Shown here: piece by piece, positions 33,090 to 41,897 of the stretch | How positions within the stretch are numbered: the stretch's first letter is position 1 | Layout of the letters: each line of letters begins with the position of its first letter | Assembly: GCF_025403375.1 (NCBI RefSeq) | Contig: NZ_JAMPTM010000014.1 | Coordinates: forward strand, 1 to 51,146 | Source of the DNA: Frankia gtarii | GTDB lineage: Bacteria; Actinomycetota; Actinomycetes; Frankiales; Frankiaceae | Direction of reading: 5' to 3' | Length of the DNA: 51,146 bases | Program-made: the position numbers and the translations under genes | The notes under the pieces: model-generated | Seen by the model: the letters and a program-made list of their open reading frames with translations, nothing else | The model's database searches: none | Told to the model about the DNA's origin: nothing

Positions 33090-34376
33090 GTGTCCACCGA
33101 CGCCCAGGTACGCGGCCTGCCCGTGGAACCGCCCTCGCACCAGGCACCGAAGACTCTCGGCCCCGTCGAGGCGGCCATCGAGGCCATGCGGCGAGGCGAG
33201 ATGGTCCTGGTCGTCGACGACGAGGACCGGGAGAACGAAGGCGACCTCATCATGGCGGCCGAGTACGCCACACCCGAGACAATGGCCTTCATGATCAGAA
33301 ACACGACCGGTCTGCTGTGCGTCGCGGTCACCGAGGCTCGCGCCGCCGAGCTGCGCCTTCCCCTGATGGTCGCGACCGGAGACGATCCGCGTGGCACCGC
33401 CTTCACCGTGTCGGTCGACCTCAAGAGCGGCACGACGACCGGGGTATCGGCCACCGACCGCTCACTCACCGTACGTGCTCTCGCCGATCCCGCGACACGC
33501 CCGGAGCACCTGTCCCGCCCTGGCCATGTCTTTCCGCTCATCGCCCGGCCCGGCGGGGTCCTCCAGCGCCCCGGGCACACGGAGAGCACCGTCGACCTGT
33601 GTCGGCTCGCCGATCTCGAGCCGGTCGGAGTCCTCGCCGAGGTGACCGACGACGACGGGTCGATGGCGCGCCGGCCCGCACTGCGACGATTCGCCGCGCA
33701 GCATCGCCTGGTAACGCTTTCCGTCGACGACATCATTCGCTACCGCGGCGACCGCGAGTCGCTGGTCGAGCGCACCACGACCGGCCGGGTGCCGTCCGAT
33801 CACGGCGAGTTCCGGGCCATCTGCTATCGATCGGTGACCGACGGGACGGAGCACGCCGCGCTGGTCATGGGCGACGTGCGTCAGCGGGAGAGCACCGACG
33901 AGCCCGTCCTGGTCCGTGTGCATTCGGAGTGCCTCAGCGGCGACGTGTTCGGCTCACATCGCTGCGACTGCGGCGAGCAACTCGCCTCGGCGATGGCCGC
34001 GATCGGTCGGGCCGGGCATGGCGTCATCGTGTATCTGCGCGGCCATGAGGGCCGCGGGATCGGGCTCGCCCACAAACTACGTGCCTACACGCTCCAGGAC
34101 GCCGGCCTCGACACCGTGGATGCAAATCTCGCCCAGGGTCTGCCCGGCGACAGCAGGGGCTACGGCATCAGCGCGCAGATCCTCGCCGACCTGGGCGTCT
34201 TCCGGATCCGGCTGATGACCGACAACCCGGCCAAGGGCCGCGGCCCGGCAGATCACCGCGTCGACATCGTGGATCGTGAGCCGCTGGTCGGGCGGCCGAA
34301 CCCCAACAACCTCCATCACCTGACGACGAAGCACATACGACTAAATCATGCGATGAGCGAGAGCGAGGTCTCATGA
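33090..34376 (+). CDS. ribBA: Bifunctional 3,4-dihydroxy-2-butanone-4-phosphate synthase / GTP cyclohydrolase II
   Basis: 428 residues. N-terminal DHBP synthase (VLVVDDEDRENEGDLIMAAE, SRPGHVFPLIARPGG, GHTESTVDL) makes the butanone phosphate from ribulose-5-phosphate; C-terminal GTP cyclohydrolase II (zinc site CLSGDVFGSHRCDC, RGHEGRGIGL) opens GTP. Together they start riboflavin synthesis. It is found alone, away from other rib genes, fused by a 4-bp overlap to a flavin reductase and carrying the catabolic palindrome. I infer a dedicated supply of FMN for the flavin monooxygenases. Strong AGGAGG before the GTG. Confidence 0.95.
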   Translation: MSTDAQVRGLPVEPPSHQAPKTLGPVEAAIEAMRRGEMVLVVDDEDRENEGDLIMAAEYATPETMAFMIRNTTGLLCVAVTEARAAELRLPLMVATGDDPRGTAFTVSVDLKSGTTTGVSATDRSLTVRALADPATRPEHLSRPGHVFPLIARPGGVLQRPGHTESTVDLCRLADLEPVGVLAEVTDDDGSMARRPALRRFAAQHRLVTLSVDDIIRYRGDRESLVERTTTGRVPSDHGEFRAICYRSVTDGTEHAALVMGDVRQRESTDEPVLVRVHSECLSGDVFGSHRCDCGEQLASAMAAIGRAGHGVIVYLRGHEGRGIGLAHKLRAYTLQDAGLDTVDANLAQGLPGDSRGYGISAQILADLGVFRIRLMTDNPAKGRGPADHRVDIVDREPLVGRPNPNNLHHLTTKHIRLNHAMSESEVS

Positions 34377-34873
34377 CCACCGTCAACGCCACCGATCAGA
34401 CCACGCTGTTCAAGAAGGCGATGGCCTCCTTTCCGAGTGGAGTCACGATCGTCACCACAGCCGACGCGGACGGGCGCTGGTGGGGATTCACCGCGACATC
34501 CTTCTGCTCGGTCTCCATGGACCCGCCGCTGGTGCTGGTGTGCCTGGCGGACAACGCCCAGTGCTATCCGGTCTTCGCCCGGGCCGACCGGTGGGTCGTC
34601 CATGTGGTCCACGCCGAGCACGCGGATCTGGCCACCCGGTTCGCCACCCGAGGCGCGGACAAGTTCGCCGACGCCGGGTTCGCGGCCGACGAACGTGGGC
34701 TGCCCGTCCTGGCCGGCGCCTGCGCGACGCTTGACTGCGCCCCCTACGCCCGACACACGGCGGGCGACCACACCATCCTCGTCGGCCGCGTCGAAGGGAC
34801 CCGGGTCTCCGAGCAGCGCCCGGTCGTCTACTTCCGACGGAACTTTCACGCGCTGCCCGACAGTCACGGTTAG
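34373..34873 (+). CDS. Flavin reductase (HpaC/DszD-like)
   Basis: 166 residues with a flavin-reductase-like domain: LFKKAMASFPSGVTIVTT, GFTATSFCSVSMDPPLVLVC, FATRGADKF and VGRVEG. Family members reduce free FMN or FAD with NAD(P)H and hand it to a separate oxygenase. The ATG overlaps the ribBA stop (ATGA), so flavin synthesis and reduction are translationally coupled. It is the obvious reductase partner for the two LLM monooxygenases in the same regulon. Confidence 0.93.
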   Translation: MTTVNATDQTTLFKKAMASFPSGVTIVTTADADGRWWGFTATSFCSVSMDPPLVLVCLADNAQCYPVFARADRWVVHVVHAEHADLATRFATRGADKFADAGFAADERGLPVLAGACATLDCAPYARHTAGDHTILVGRVEGTRVSEQRPVVYFRRNFHALPDSHG

Positions 34874-34920
34874 CCCTGGCCCTCCACGTCGAGCGGTGGG
34901 TGTCGATTCCATGCGCCGGT

Positions 34921-34966
34921 GCGGTCCCGATCGACTGACCGGGACCGCCCCGGGCACTGCCCGGGG
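34921..34966. terminator. Double hairpin between convergent genes
   Basis: GCGGTCCCG/CGGGACCGC (34921-34929 with 34940-34948) is a perfect 9-bp stem. CCCCGGGC/GCCCGGGG (34948-34955 with 34959-34966) is a second perfect 8-bp stem. They lie between the flavin reductase stop and the permease stop and probably stop transcription both ways. Confidence 0.65.
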
Positions 34967-34969
34967 CAC

Positions 34970-36022
34970 CTACCCGGACAGTGCCACGGGGGCGTCCGGC
35001 GGCGCGTCGATGTCGGCGGGCGCGGGACCGGAATCGTCGCGGGCCGGCGCCGGCGTCCGGTCCAGCCGAGCCTTGCTGGTCTTCTGCCGCCAGACGGCGA
35101 ATCCGACCGCGGTGAGCAGCGCGACGCCGTTGAACATGTCGCTGAGCCACTGGACCCCGGTGACGAACTGCAGTCCCTGCACCCCGGTGGCCAGCACGAA
35201 CACTGCGATCACCGTTCCCCACACGTTGAAACGGCCCGGAGTGAGCTGGGTCGAGCCGAGGAAGGCCGCGGCGAACGCGGGCAGGAGCAGGGCCGCGCCG
35301 AAGGTCAGCGAGGGGCCGTTGAGAGAGGAGTACAGCACGCCGGCGATGCCGCAGATAGTGGACGACGCGACCAGCGACAGCCAGGTCCATCGATCGACGT
35401 GCACGCCCGCCAGTCGGGCTGCCTCACGGTTGCCGCCGATCGCGTAGAGATAACGGCCCGCGGGAGTGTGGTCGAGCGCCCACCAGGCGAGCAACACGAT
35501 GGCGAGCAGGAACAGGACGACGACCTGGAATCCGCCGATGGAGTACTGGGCCAGGTTGTTCCAGGTCCGGCCGGTCGGCGGATTGGGCTGGGTGTTGCCG
35601 GTGGCGATCGCCTGGAAGGCACCCACGACGGTCGCCATCCCGAGCGTGGCGATGAACGAGTTGATTCCCAGCACGACGACGAAGAATCCGTTCGCGATGC
35701 CGATGAGAACCGCCGAGACGAGCGCGACGAGGATCGCCGGCCACAGGCCCAGGTGCTGACCGGTCTGCAGCGATCCGGCCAGGACGGCCGAGATGTTGAC
35801 GGTGGCTCCGATCGACAGGTCGTAGGTGCCGCAGGCCAGGGGAATGAGGACGGCGATGCCGAGCATGCCGGTGATGGCCTGCGCGGAGGCGATCGAGTGC
35901 ACCGTCGACATCGTGAGGAAAAGGTCGGGCGTCCAGACGCCGAAAACGATGACGAAAACTGCCCACAGGTAGAGACCGCTGAACCTGTCCAGGCCGAGGT
36001 TGATGGAAACGGATCGTCTCAT
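34970..36022 (-). CDS. ABC transporter permease, ribose/sugar type (RbsC-like)
   Basis: 350 residues with about nine hydrophobic segments, a BPD_transp_2 permease as in ribose and autoinducer-2 importers (GIAVLIPLACGTYDLSIGA, NSFIATLGMATVV, FGAALLLPAFAAAFLGSTQ). The ATG overlaps the ATPase stop (ATGA). Inner-membrane channel of the three-gene importer. Its membership in the catabolic regulon (palindrome 10 ahead of the first gene) suggests that it carries the pathway substrate rather than a sugar. Confidence 0.92.
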   Translation of the reverse strand: MRRSVSINLGLDRFSGLYLWAVFVIVFGVWTPDLFLTMSTVHSIASAQAITGMLGIAVLIPLACGTYDLSIGATVNISAVLAGSLQTGQHLGLWPAILVALVSAVLIGIANGFFVVVLGINSFIATLGMATVVGAFQAIATGNTQPNPPTGRTWNNLAQYSIGGFQVVVLFLLAIVLLAWWALDHTPAGRYLYAIGGNREAARLAGVHVDRWTWLSLVASSTICGIAGVLYSSLNGPSLTFGAALLLPAFAAAFLGSTQLTPGRFNVWGTVIAVFVLATGVQGLQFVTGVQWLSDMFNGVALLTAVGFAVWRQKTSKARLDRTPAPARDDSGPAPADIDAPPDAPVALSG

Positions 36023-37587
36023 GTGCGCCCTGATTCTCCGCCGAGCGAGTGTCGGAGCATGGTGGGGACCGTCGCCTCGTCGTGGCCGAGCTCGGCGACG
36101 ATGTGCCCGTCGCGGATGACCAGGACACGGGAGCTGACCGCGCCGAGTTCTTCGAGGTCGGCGGAGCTGACCACGACGGCGCCGCCCTCCGCCGCGGCGC
36201 GCCTGATCTGTTCGTGCAGATCGGCCTTGGCCGCAATGTCGACGCCCTGGGTCGGCTCGTCGAGCAGGAGAACCCGCGGCCGGCGGCGCAGCCATTTCGC
36301 GAACAGGATCTTCTGCTGGTTGCCGCCGCTGAAAGTCTCGAGTCGAGCCGTGGTCGCCCGAGCCGGCCGGATGGCGAGCGCGGAGAACCACCGGTGGGTC
36401 TCGGCGATCTCGGGGCGCCGACGTAGCCGAAGCCGCTTCCAGAACGGCCGGAGATCGGTGAGCGCGATGTTGTGCGCCGCACTGAGCGTCATGATCCCGC
36501 CATGCGTCTTCCGGTCCGGTGGCAGATAGGCGAGTCCGGCCGCGATGGCCCGGTCCGGCCGCCCCGGCGCCAGGTCCGTGTCGTCGACCCGCACCAGACC
36601 GGCGTCGCGCATGACGGCACCGAAGAGGCTGGCCAGCGCCATCTCCCGCCCGGAGCCGGACAGGCCGGCGATCCCGAGGACCTCGCCGGAGCGCACCTGG
36701 AACGACAGGTCGCGCAGGTGGCCCGAGCGCACGTGGCGGGCGCTGAGCAGGACCTTCCCGGGTTCGGCGTGGCGGGGTCGGGCCGCCGCGACCGCGTGGC
36801 CGTCGGTGAGCAGGTCGACCAGCTCGCCGTGGGACAGATCGGCCATCCGACGCTGCGCCACCCGCCTGCCGTCCCGCAGCACGGTGACGGTGTCCGCCAG
36901 CCTTCGGACCTCGGCGAGCCGATGGCTGACGTAGAGCACGCCGACGCCCAGTGCCGCGACCTGGCGAACGATCTCGAGGAGCTGATCGACCTGGTCGTGC
37001 GGCAGGGTGGCGGTCGGTTCGTCCAGCACCAGCAGGTGCGCCCGCGCCGAGACGTCCCGGCGCAACGCACGTGCCACGGCCACGCCGGTGCGCAGCGCCG
37101 GGCTCAGTTCCGCCGCCCTGCGGCGGACGTCGACGTCGACGCCGACGCGGCGCAGCGACTCCTGCGCGATGCGCCGCGCCTCGCCGCCCCGGATTGTGCC
37201 GAAGGCGAGCGGATACCCGGCGCTGAGCGAGAGGTTGTCCACCACGGAGCAGGCGTCGACCAGACCGAGGTCCTGGTGCACGAAGCGGCAGCCGAGCTGG
37301 TAGGAGGCATCCACCGAGCCGAAGCGCAGCGGGCGGCCCGCCACCGTCGCCTGGCCGGCGTCGGGCCTGTGGTATCCGGAGAGAATCTTGATGAAGGTGG
37401 ACTTACCGGAACCGTTCTCGCCCAGCAGCGCGTGGATCTCCCCTGGCGCGATCGTCATGTCCACCGAGTCCACCGCCGGATGCCCGGCAAAGGACTTGCG
37501 CAGACCGCTGACGACGAGGCTCGCGGGCAGCGGGTCCGACGGCGACGCGGGCGGCGTCGTCGCGGCCGGGGCGGGCCGGCTAGGCAC
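36019..37587 (-). CDS. ABC transporter ATPase with two nucleotide-binding domains (RbsA/MglA-like)
   Basis: 522 residues in two ABC domains. Domain 1: Walker A GENGSGKST, Walker B LLVLDEPTATL, but its signature motif is degenerate (LSPALRTG). Domain 2: no full Walker A (GLSGSGREM), signature FSGGNQQK and Walker B LLLDEPTQGVD. This asymmetric pattern is normal for RbsA/MglA-type sugar ATPases. GTG start, overlapping the end of the binding-protein gene by 8 bp. Confidence 0.92.
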   Translation of the reverse strand: MPSRPAPAATTPPASPSDPLPASLVVSGLRKSFAGHPAVDSVDMTIAPGEIHALLGENGSGKSTFIKILSGYHRPDAGQATVAGRPLRFGSVDASYQLGCRFVHQDLGLVDACSVVDNLSLSAGYPLAFGTIRGGEARRIAQESLRRVGVDVDVRRRAAELSPALRTGVAVARALRRDVSARAHLLVLDEPTATLPHDQVDQLLEIVRQVAALGVGVLYVSHRLAEVRRLADTVTVLRDGRRVAQRRMADLSHGELVDLLTDGHAVAAARPRHAEPGKVLLSARHVRSGHLRDLSFQVRSGEVLGIAGLSGSGREMALASLFGAVMRDAGLVRVDDTDLAPGRPDRAIAAGLAYLPPDRKTHGGIMTLSAAHNIALTDLRPFWKRLRLRRRPEIAETHRWFSALAIRPARATTARLETFSGGNQQKILFAKWLRRRPRVLLLDEPTQGVDIAAKADLHEQIRRAAAEGGAVVVSSADLEELGAVSSRVLVIRDGHIVAELGHDEATVPTMLRHSLGGESGRT

Positions 37588-38713
37588 CGAGGCCCCACAG
37601 CTTCGCGAACTGCTCCCGGAAGTCCGCCGGAGCGCTGGCCGTGTCCGAGGGCGTGCCGACGGTGGATCGGACCAGAAGCTGCTCCGGGGAGCCTCCGTCG
37701 TCGGCCGTGAAGCTCATTGCCTGGGACCGACGAAGGGCCGCGTCGATGAGCTGCCAGCCGATGTAGGAGCTGTTGTAGCTGGTGAACGCGGTCGCCGAGC
37801 CGTCGAGGATGTCCTGTTCGTTCTGCGCCGTCGCCAACGCCCCACCAACCCTGATGTCGTGCAGACCGGCTGCCCTGAGCGCCGCGGACAGCCCGGTCAG
37901 CAGCACACCGTCGGTCGTGACGACGTACTTCAGCGACGGGTTGCGTCTGAGCGCCGAGATGACTGCCGGGACGATCTGGTTTCCGGCCTGCTGCGCCACC
38001 GTCGCGTTCAACGTCTGGAACGAACAGGCCGAGCAGCCCGCCCGCACGGTGCGCTGGATGGCATCGCCGAGCTCGGTGAGAACCGGGAAGGCCGGAACGC
38101 TGACCAGCAGTCCCTTCCCCTTCGCCTTCGAATCCGCGATGAACCAGCTACCGACGATCTTGCCTGCCACCGCGCTGTCATCGCCGATCTGCACCGGTAC
38201 GGTCCGGGAAATCGTCACGGGCCCGGTCTGCTGCGGGAGGATCGCGACGCCGGCCTTCTCGTAGTCGGCCTCCTCGCTCTTCCAGAGTTCCTCCGGGATA
38301 CCGGAGATGCCCACGGCGACCGGGTCGTACCGCAGCGCCTGCTTCAGCCCGGAGATCAGGGTGGCCGGATTCGCGGAGTCGTAGTTGACGATCTGTGCCT
38401 TCCAGCCGACCTTGCCGGCCGCCTCCTGCACGGCCGAGCCGACCGTCGCGCACTGCGGCAGATTGCATTTCAGGTAGACGAAGGTCTTTCCCCGAGCCGG
38501 CGGACGGGCCAGCGGCGTGGTGGGCCCGATCGCGGTCGGCGTCTTCAGGTACTCGTTCACGGTGGCCTGCGCGGCGGCCACCTGGCTCGAGCTGCCCCCT
38601 CCGGAGCTCGAGGCCGCCCCGCCTCCGCTCGAACAGGCGGCCAGCGTCAGACAGAGGGCGGCGGCAGCGCCGACGAGGCATCGACGGCCACGGCACGATA
38701 AAGCGGGTAACAT
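37580..38713 (-). CDS. Lipoprotein substrate-binding protein of the sugar-type ABC importer
   Basis: 377 residues. A lipoprotein signal ends in the lipobox LTLAACSSGGG (Cys about residue 27), followed by a Ser/Gly linker and a type I periplasmic-binding fold (VGWKAQIVNYDSANPATLIS, KYVVTTDGVLL, IGWQLIDAAL). It captures the ligand outside the cell for the ATPase/permease pair behind it. AGGAG is six bases ahead of the ATG at 38713; the frame extends upstream over palindrome 10, which argues for this later start. The ligand cannot be read from sequence. Confidence 0.9.
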   Translation of the reverse strand: MLPALSCRGRRCLVGAAAALCLTLAACSSGGGAASSSGGGSSSQVAAAQATVNEYLKTPTAIGPTTPLARPPARGKTFVYLKCNLPQCATVGSAVQEAAGKVGWKAQIVNYDSANPATLISGLKQALRYDPVAVGISGIPEELWKSEEADYEKAGVAILPQQTGPVTISRTVPVQIGDDSAVAGKIVGSWFIADSKAKGKGLLVSVPAFPVLTELGDAIQRTVRAGCSACSFQTLNATVAQQAGNQIVPAVISALRRNPSLKYVVTTDGVLLTGLSAALRAAGLHDIRVGGALATAQNEQDILDGSATAFTSYNSSYIGWQLIDAALRRSQAMSFTADDGGSPEQLLVRSTVGTPSDTASAPADFREQFAKLWGLGA

Positions 38714-38807
38714 CCGATCTCCTGGTCCGAGGTACGCGCGGTCGCCCGAACGGTCGGGTCGCGCGATCGATGGGAAAATGTCCGCCCCGTCAGGTACCGG
38801 AGCGAAG

Positions 38808-38823
38808 AAACAAACATTTGTCT
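38808..38823. promoter_or_regulatory. Regulon palindrome 10: AAACAAACATTTGTCT
   Basis: Left half perfect, right half TTGTCT with one change, 94 bp upstream of the binding-protein start. It places the whole importer operon in the regulon. Confidence 0.7.
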
Positions 38824-38995
38824 TCCGTGCTGGGAATCGTAGGACCGTGACATGTGACACGCAACAGCCTCGGAGCCGCTCGTGCCGCAGCCGGGCCCGT
38901 CCCGACACCGGCCGGATCGCGAGGAACGGACATGGCTGAGGAACGGACATGGCTTGCGCATCGAGCTTCGCCGCGTCCGCGCGGTCGACTGTCGG

Positions 38996-39775
38996 TCAGT
39001 TGTTGCGGAAGGCCGGCTTACGCTTCTCGACGAACGCGGCCATGCCCTCCTTCTGGTCGGCGGTGGCGAAGGTCGAGTGAAACATCCGTCGTTCGAACAG
39101 GATTCCCTCGGACAGCGGGATCTCGAAGACCCGGTTGACCGCCTCCTTGACCATCATGGCCGCCGGAGTGGACATGCCCGCGATCGTCGTGGCGACGGTG
39201 ACCGCCTCGTCCAGGAGGGCGTCGGCGGCGACGACCCGGGAGACCAGGCCGGCGCGCTCGGCCTCCTCGGCATCCATCATCCTGCCGGTCAGGCACAGTT
39301 CCATCGCCTTCGCCTTGCCAACCGCCCGCGTGAGCCGCTGCGAGCCGCCCATGCCCGGCAGCACGCCCAGGGTGATCTCCGGCTGGCCGAACCGCGCCGT
39401 GTCGGCGGCGAGCAACACGTCGCACATCATCGCCAGCTCGCACCCTCCGCCGAGCGCGTAGCCGGCGACCGCCGCGATCAGCGGCTTGCGGACGCGGGTG
39501 AGCGCATCCCAGCCGGCGAACCAGTCGCTGGTGTAGACGTCGCTGAAGGACTGGGTCGCCATCTCCTTGATGTCGGCGCCGGCGGCGAACGCCCGCTCGG
39601 AGCCGGTGAGCACGATCGCCCCGATCGACGTGTCACGGTCCAGCTCGGCGGCCGCCGCCGTCAGCTCGTTCATGACCTGCCGGTTCAGCGCGTTCAGCGC
39701 CTTCGGGCGGTTGAGTGTGATCAGGCCGACGCCCTCCGCCGGCCGACTGATGATGATCGTCTCAGGCGTGGTCAT
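38996..39775 (-). CDS. Enoyl-CoA hydratase (short-chain, EchA8-like)
   Basis: 259 residues of classical crotonase type with both catalytic Glu: [11 protein letters not shown] and [18 protein letters not shown]; oxyanion motif [11 protein letters not shown]. It hydrates 2-enoyl-CoA, here probably methacrylyl-CoA from valine/isobutyryl-CoA. Last gene of a coupled operon with mmsA, dehydrogenase, hydrolase and mmsB; the ATG overlaps the mmsB stop by 4 bp. No palindrome of the catabolic regulon precedes this operon. Confidence 0.93.
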   Translation of the reverse strand: MTTPETIIISRPAEGVGLITLNRPKALNALNRQVMNELTAAAAELDRDTSIGAIVLTGSERAFAAGADIKEMATQSFSDVYTSDWFAGWDALTRVRKPLIAAVAGYALGGGCELAMMCDVLLAADTARFGQPEITLGVLPGMGGSQRLTRAVGKAKAMELCLTGRMMDAEEAERAGLVSRVVAADALLDEAVTVATTIAGMSTPAAMMVKEAVNRVFEIPLSEGILFERRMFHSTFATADQKEGMAAFVEKRKPAFRNN

Positions 39776-40764
39776 CCGGTCTCCTCGGCCACGTTCGGCT
39801 GGTTCTGCTCGCTGCGCGAGTCCTGCTGGTGATCCACGGGTCGAGCCCGGCCGTGGCCGATCGCGGTGATGACCGCGGAGAAGTCCCTTCCCGGGCCGTC
39901 GGTGTCCACGAACGCTGCGTAGATGTCGGCGGCGGTCCGGCCGAGAACGGTGTCGACTGCCTGCGCGTCCGCCGCGGCCCGCGCGAGGTTCAGGTCCTTG
40001 AGCATCAGTCCGGACACGAAACCACCCTGGTAGTCCCGGTTCGCCGGACTCGTCGGCACCGGCCCCGGCACCGGACAGTTCGTGGTGAGCGCCCAGCACT
40101 GCCCCGAGGACACCGAGGCCACGTCGAACAGCGCCTGATCGGTCAGGCCGAGCGCGCGCCCGAGGGCGAAGGCCTCGCTGACGCCGATCATCGTGATGCC
40201 CAGCAGCATGTTGTTGCAGATCTTGGCGGCCTGACCGGCGCCCGGGCCACCGCAGTGGATGATCCGCCGGCCCATCGCCGCCAGCACGGTCGACGCGGCG
40301 GCGACCGTTGTCCCGTCGCCGCCCAGCATGAAGGTCAACGTCCCCGCCTCGGCGCCGGTCACCCCGCCCGAGACCGGGCTGTCACAGGCGCGCTGGCCCG
40401 CGGCGACGGCCGCGACAGCCGCGGCCCGGGCGTCGGCGGCGTCGATCGTCGAACAGTCGATGAACAGCGTCCCGGGGCCGGCCTTCGCCACGATCTCGGC
40501 GTAGCAGTCGAGCACGTGCCGCCCGGTCGGCAGCATGGTGACGACGGTGTCTGCCTCGGCGACCGCGGCCGCCGAGTGGGCGGCGAGGACGAGCCCGGCC
40601 TGCCGGGCCCGCTCCACCGCGGCCGGTACCGGGTCGTAGCCGATGACCTGCGCGCCCGCGCGGACCAGGTTGGCCGCCATCGGCCCGCCCATGTTGCCGA
40701 GCCCGAGAAAGGCGATGCGCCGGCCGGCCAGGTTCGGGCGCTCGCCGTCAGCGGTGCCGCTCAT
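39772..40764 (-). CDS. mmsB: 3-Hydroxyisobutyrate dehydrogenase
   Basis: 330 residues. Rossmann motif [21 protein letters not shown], substrate motif [16 protein letters not shown] and catalytic Lys in [15 protein letters not shown] are those of beta-hydroxyacid dehydrogenases of the MmsB type, which oxidise 3-hydroxyisobutyrate to methylmalonate semialdehyde with NAD+. The C-terminal tail (about 25 residues after GHGR) is longer than usual and hydrophilic. ATGA overlaps at both ends. Confidence 0.93.
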   Translation of the reverse strand: MSGTADGERPNLAGRRIAFLGLGNMGGPMAANLVRAGAQVIGYDPVPAAVERARQAGLVLAAHSAAAVAEADTVVTMLPTGRHVLDCYAEIVAKAGPGTLFIDCSTIDAADARAAAVAAVAAGQRACDSPVSGGVTGAEAGTLTFMLGGDGTTVAAASTVLAAMGRRIIHCGGPGAGQAAKICNNMLLGITMIGVSEAFALGRALGLTDQALFDVASVSSGQCWALTTNCPVPGPVPTSPANRDYQGGFVSGLMLKDLNLARAAADAQAVDTVLGRTAADIYAAFVDTDGPGRDFSAVITAIGHGRARPVDHQQDSRSEQNQPNVAEETG

Positions 40765-41897
40765 CGGGTCACCGTCCGGTGGGACCGGTCCAGGCCGAGG
40801 TCGAGATCACCGTGGGCGGGGACGGCGAAGAACCTCTCCACGGCTGCGGCGTCGACGTCGACGAGCGTCGCCGGTGACCAGTGCGGCGTGCGGTCCTTGT
40901 CGATGATCTGCGCCCGGATGCCCTCCGCCAGGTCAGGGGAGCGCAGGCAGGCGGTGGAGACCCGGAACTCCTGCACGAGTGCCGCATCCAGGTCCGGCAG
41001 GCCGGCCGCCCGACGCAGCGCGGCGAGCGTGACCTTGAGCGCGGTCGGGGACTTCGCCGCGATCACCTGCGCCGTCGCGGCCGCCTCCGGGTCGCCGTGT
41101 CCGCGCAGTCGCTCGAGGATCTCCTCGACGGTGTCCGCGGCATAGCAGGCGTCGATCCAGACGCGCCCGTCGGCGGGCTGCGCGTCCCCGGCGGGCGCCG
41201 CGCTGGCGGGCTCGACCAGGGCGGCGACGGCGTCGGCCGGTGGTGTGCCCGCCACCAGGGAGTCGAGCAGCTCCGGGAGCCTGGCGGCGGGAACCAGGTG
41301 GTCGGCGAGGCCGCCGGCGATCGCGTCCCGGCCCGAGAACGTCCCGGCGGTGAGGGCCGCGTGGATGCCGATCCGGCCGGGTATCCGGGACAGCAGCCAG
41401 GTGCCGCCCACGTCGGGCACGAACCCGATCCCGGTCTCCGGCATGGCGATCCTGGACCGCTCCGTGACGACCCGGACCGAGCCGTGCGCGGAGACACCCA
41501 CGCCGCCGCCCATCACCAGCCCGTCCATCAACGCGACGTAGGGCTTCGGGTACCGGGCGATGAACGAGTTCAGCCGGTACTCGTCGGCCCAGAAGTCGAC
41601 CGATCCCGTGCCGCCCGATCGGGCGTCCCGGTAGATGGACCGGATGTCGCCGCCGGCGCACAGCCCACGATCGCCGGCTCCGGTGACGACCACGCAGCCG
41701 ATCCTGTCATCGGTGGCCCAGGCGTCGAGGGCCTCGGTCATCGCGAGCACCATCTCGTGGGTCAGCGCGTTGATGGCCTTCGGTCGGTTGAGGATGAGTC
41801 GTCCGACCGGGCCGTCGACCCGAGAGATCACCTCGGCGTCGCCCGCGGCCGACTCGCCGGCGGTGGGTCCGTCGGCGGTGGGTCCGTCGGCGGTCAT
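40761..41897 (-). CDS. 3-Hydroxyisobutyryl-CoA hydrolase (ECH_2 family)
   Basis: 378 residues, longer than simple hydratases and typical of HIBYL-CoA hydrolases: GLCAGGDIRSIYRDA, MDGLVMGGGVGVSAHGSVRV, MPETGIGFVPDVGGTWLLSR, and the C-terminal EFRVSTACLRSPDLAEGIRA extension that is diagnostic. It releases free 3-hydroxyisobutyrate for MmsB. The N-terminus has a short repeat (TADGPTADGPTAGE) coded by a 15-bp tandem repeat. Overlaps its neighbours by 4 bp. Confidence 0.92.
   Translation of the reverse strand: MTADGPTADGPTAGESAAGDAEVISRVDGPVGRLILNRPKAINALTHEMVLAMTEALDAWATDDRIGCVVVTGAGDRGLCAGGDIRSIYRDARSGGTGSVDFWADEYRLNSFIARYPKPYVALMDGLVMGGGVGVSAHGSVRVVTERSRIAMPETGIGFVPDVGGTWLLSRIPGRIGIHAALTAGTFSGRDAIAGGLADHLVPAARLPELLDSLVAGTPPADAVAALVEPASAAPAGDAQPADGRVWIDACYAADTVEEILERLRGHGDPEAAATAQVIAAKSPTALKVTLAALRRAAGLPDLDAALVQEFRVSTACLRSPDLAEGIRAQIIDKDRTPHWSPATLVDVDAAAVERFFAVPAHGDLDLGLDRSHRTVTR

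Noticed and set aside
38854-39138. Possible small gene with duplicated ribosome site and ATG
   Set aside because: A perfect 17-bp tandem duplication (38921-38954) contains GAGGAACGGACATG, but the frame behind it overlaps the enoyl-CoA hydratase antisense and looks non-coding.
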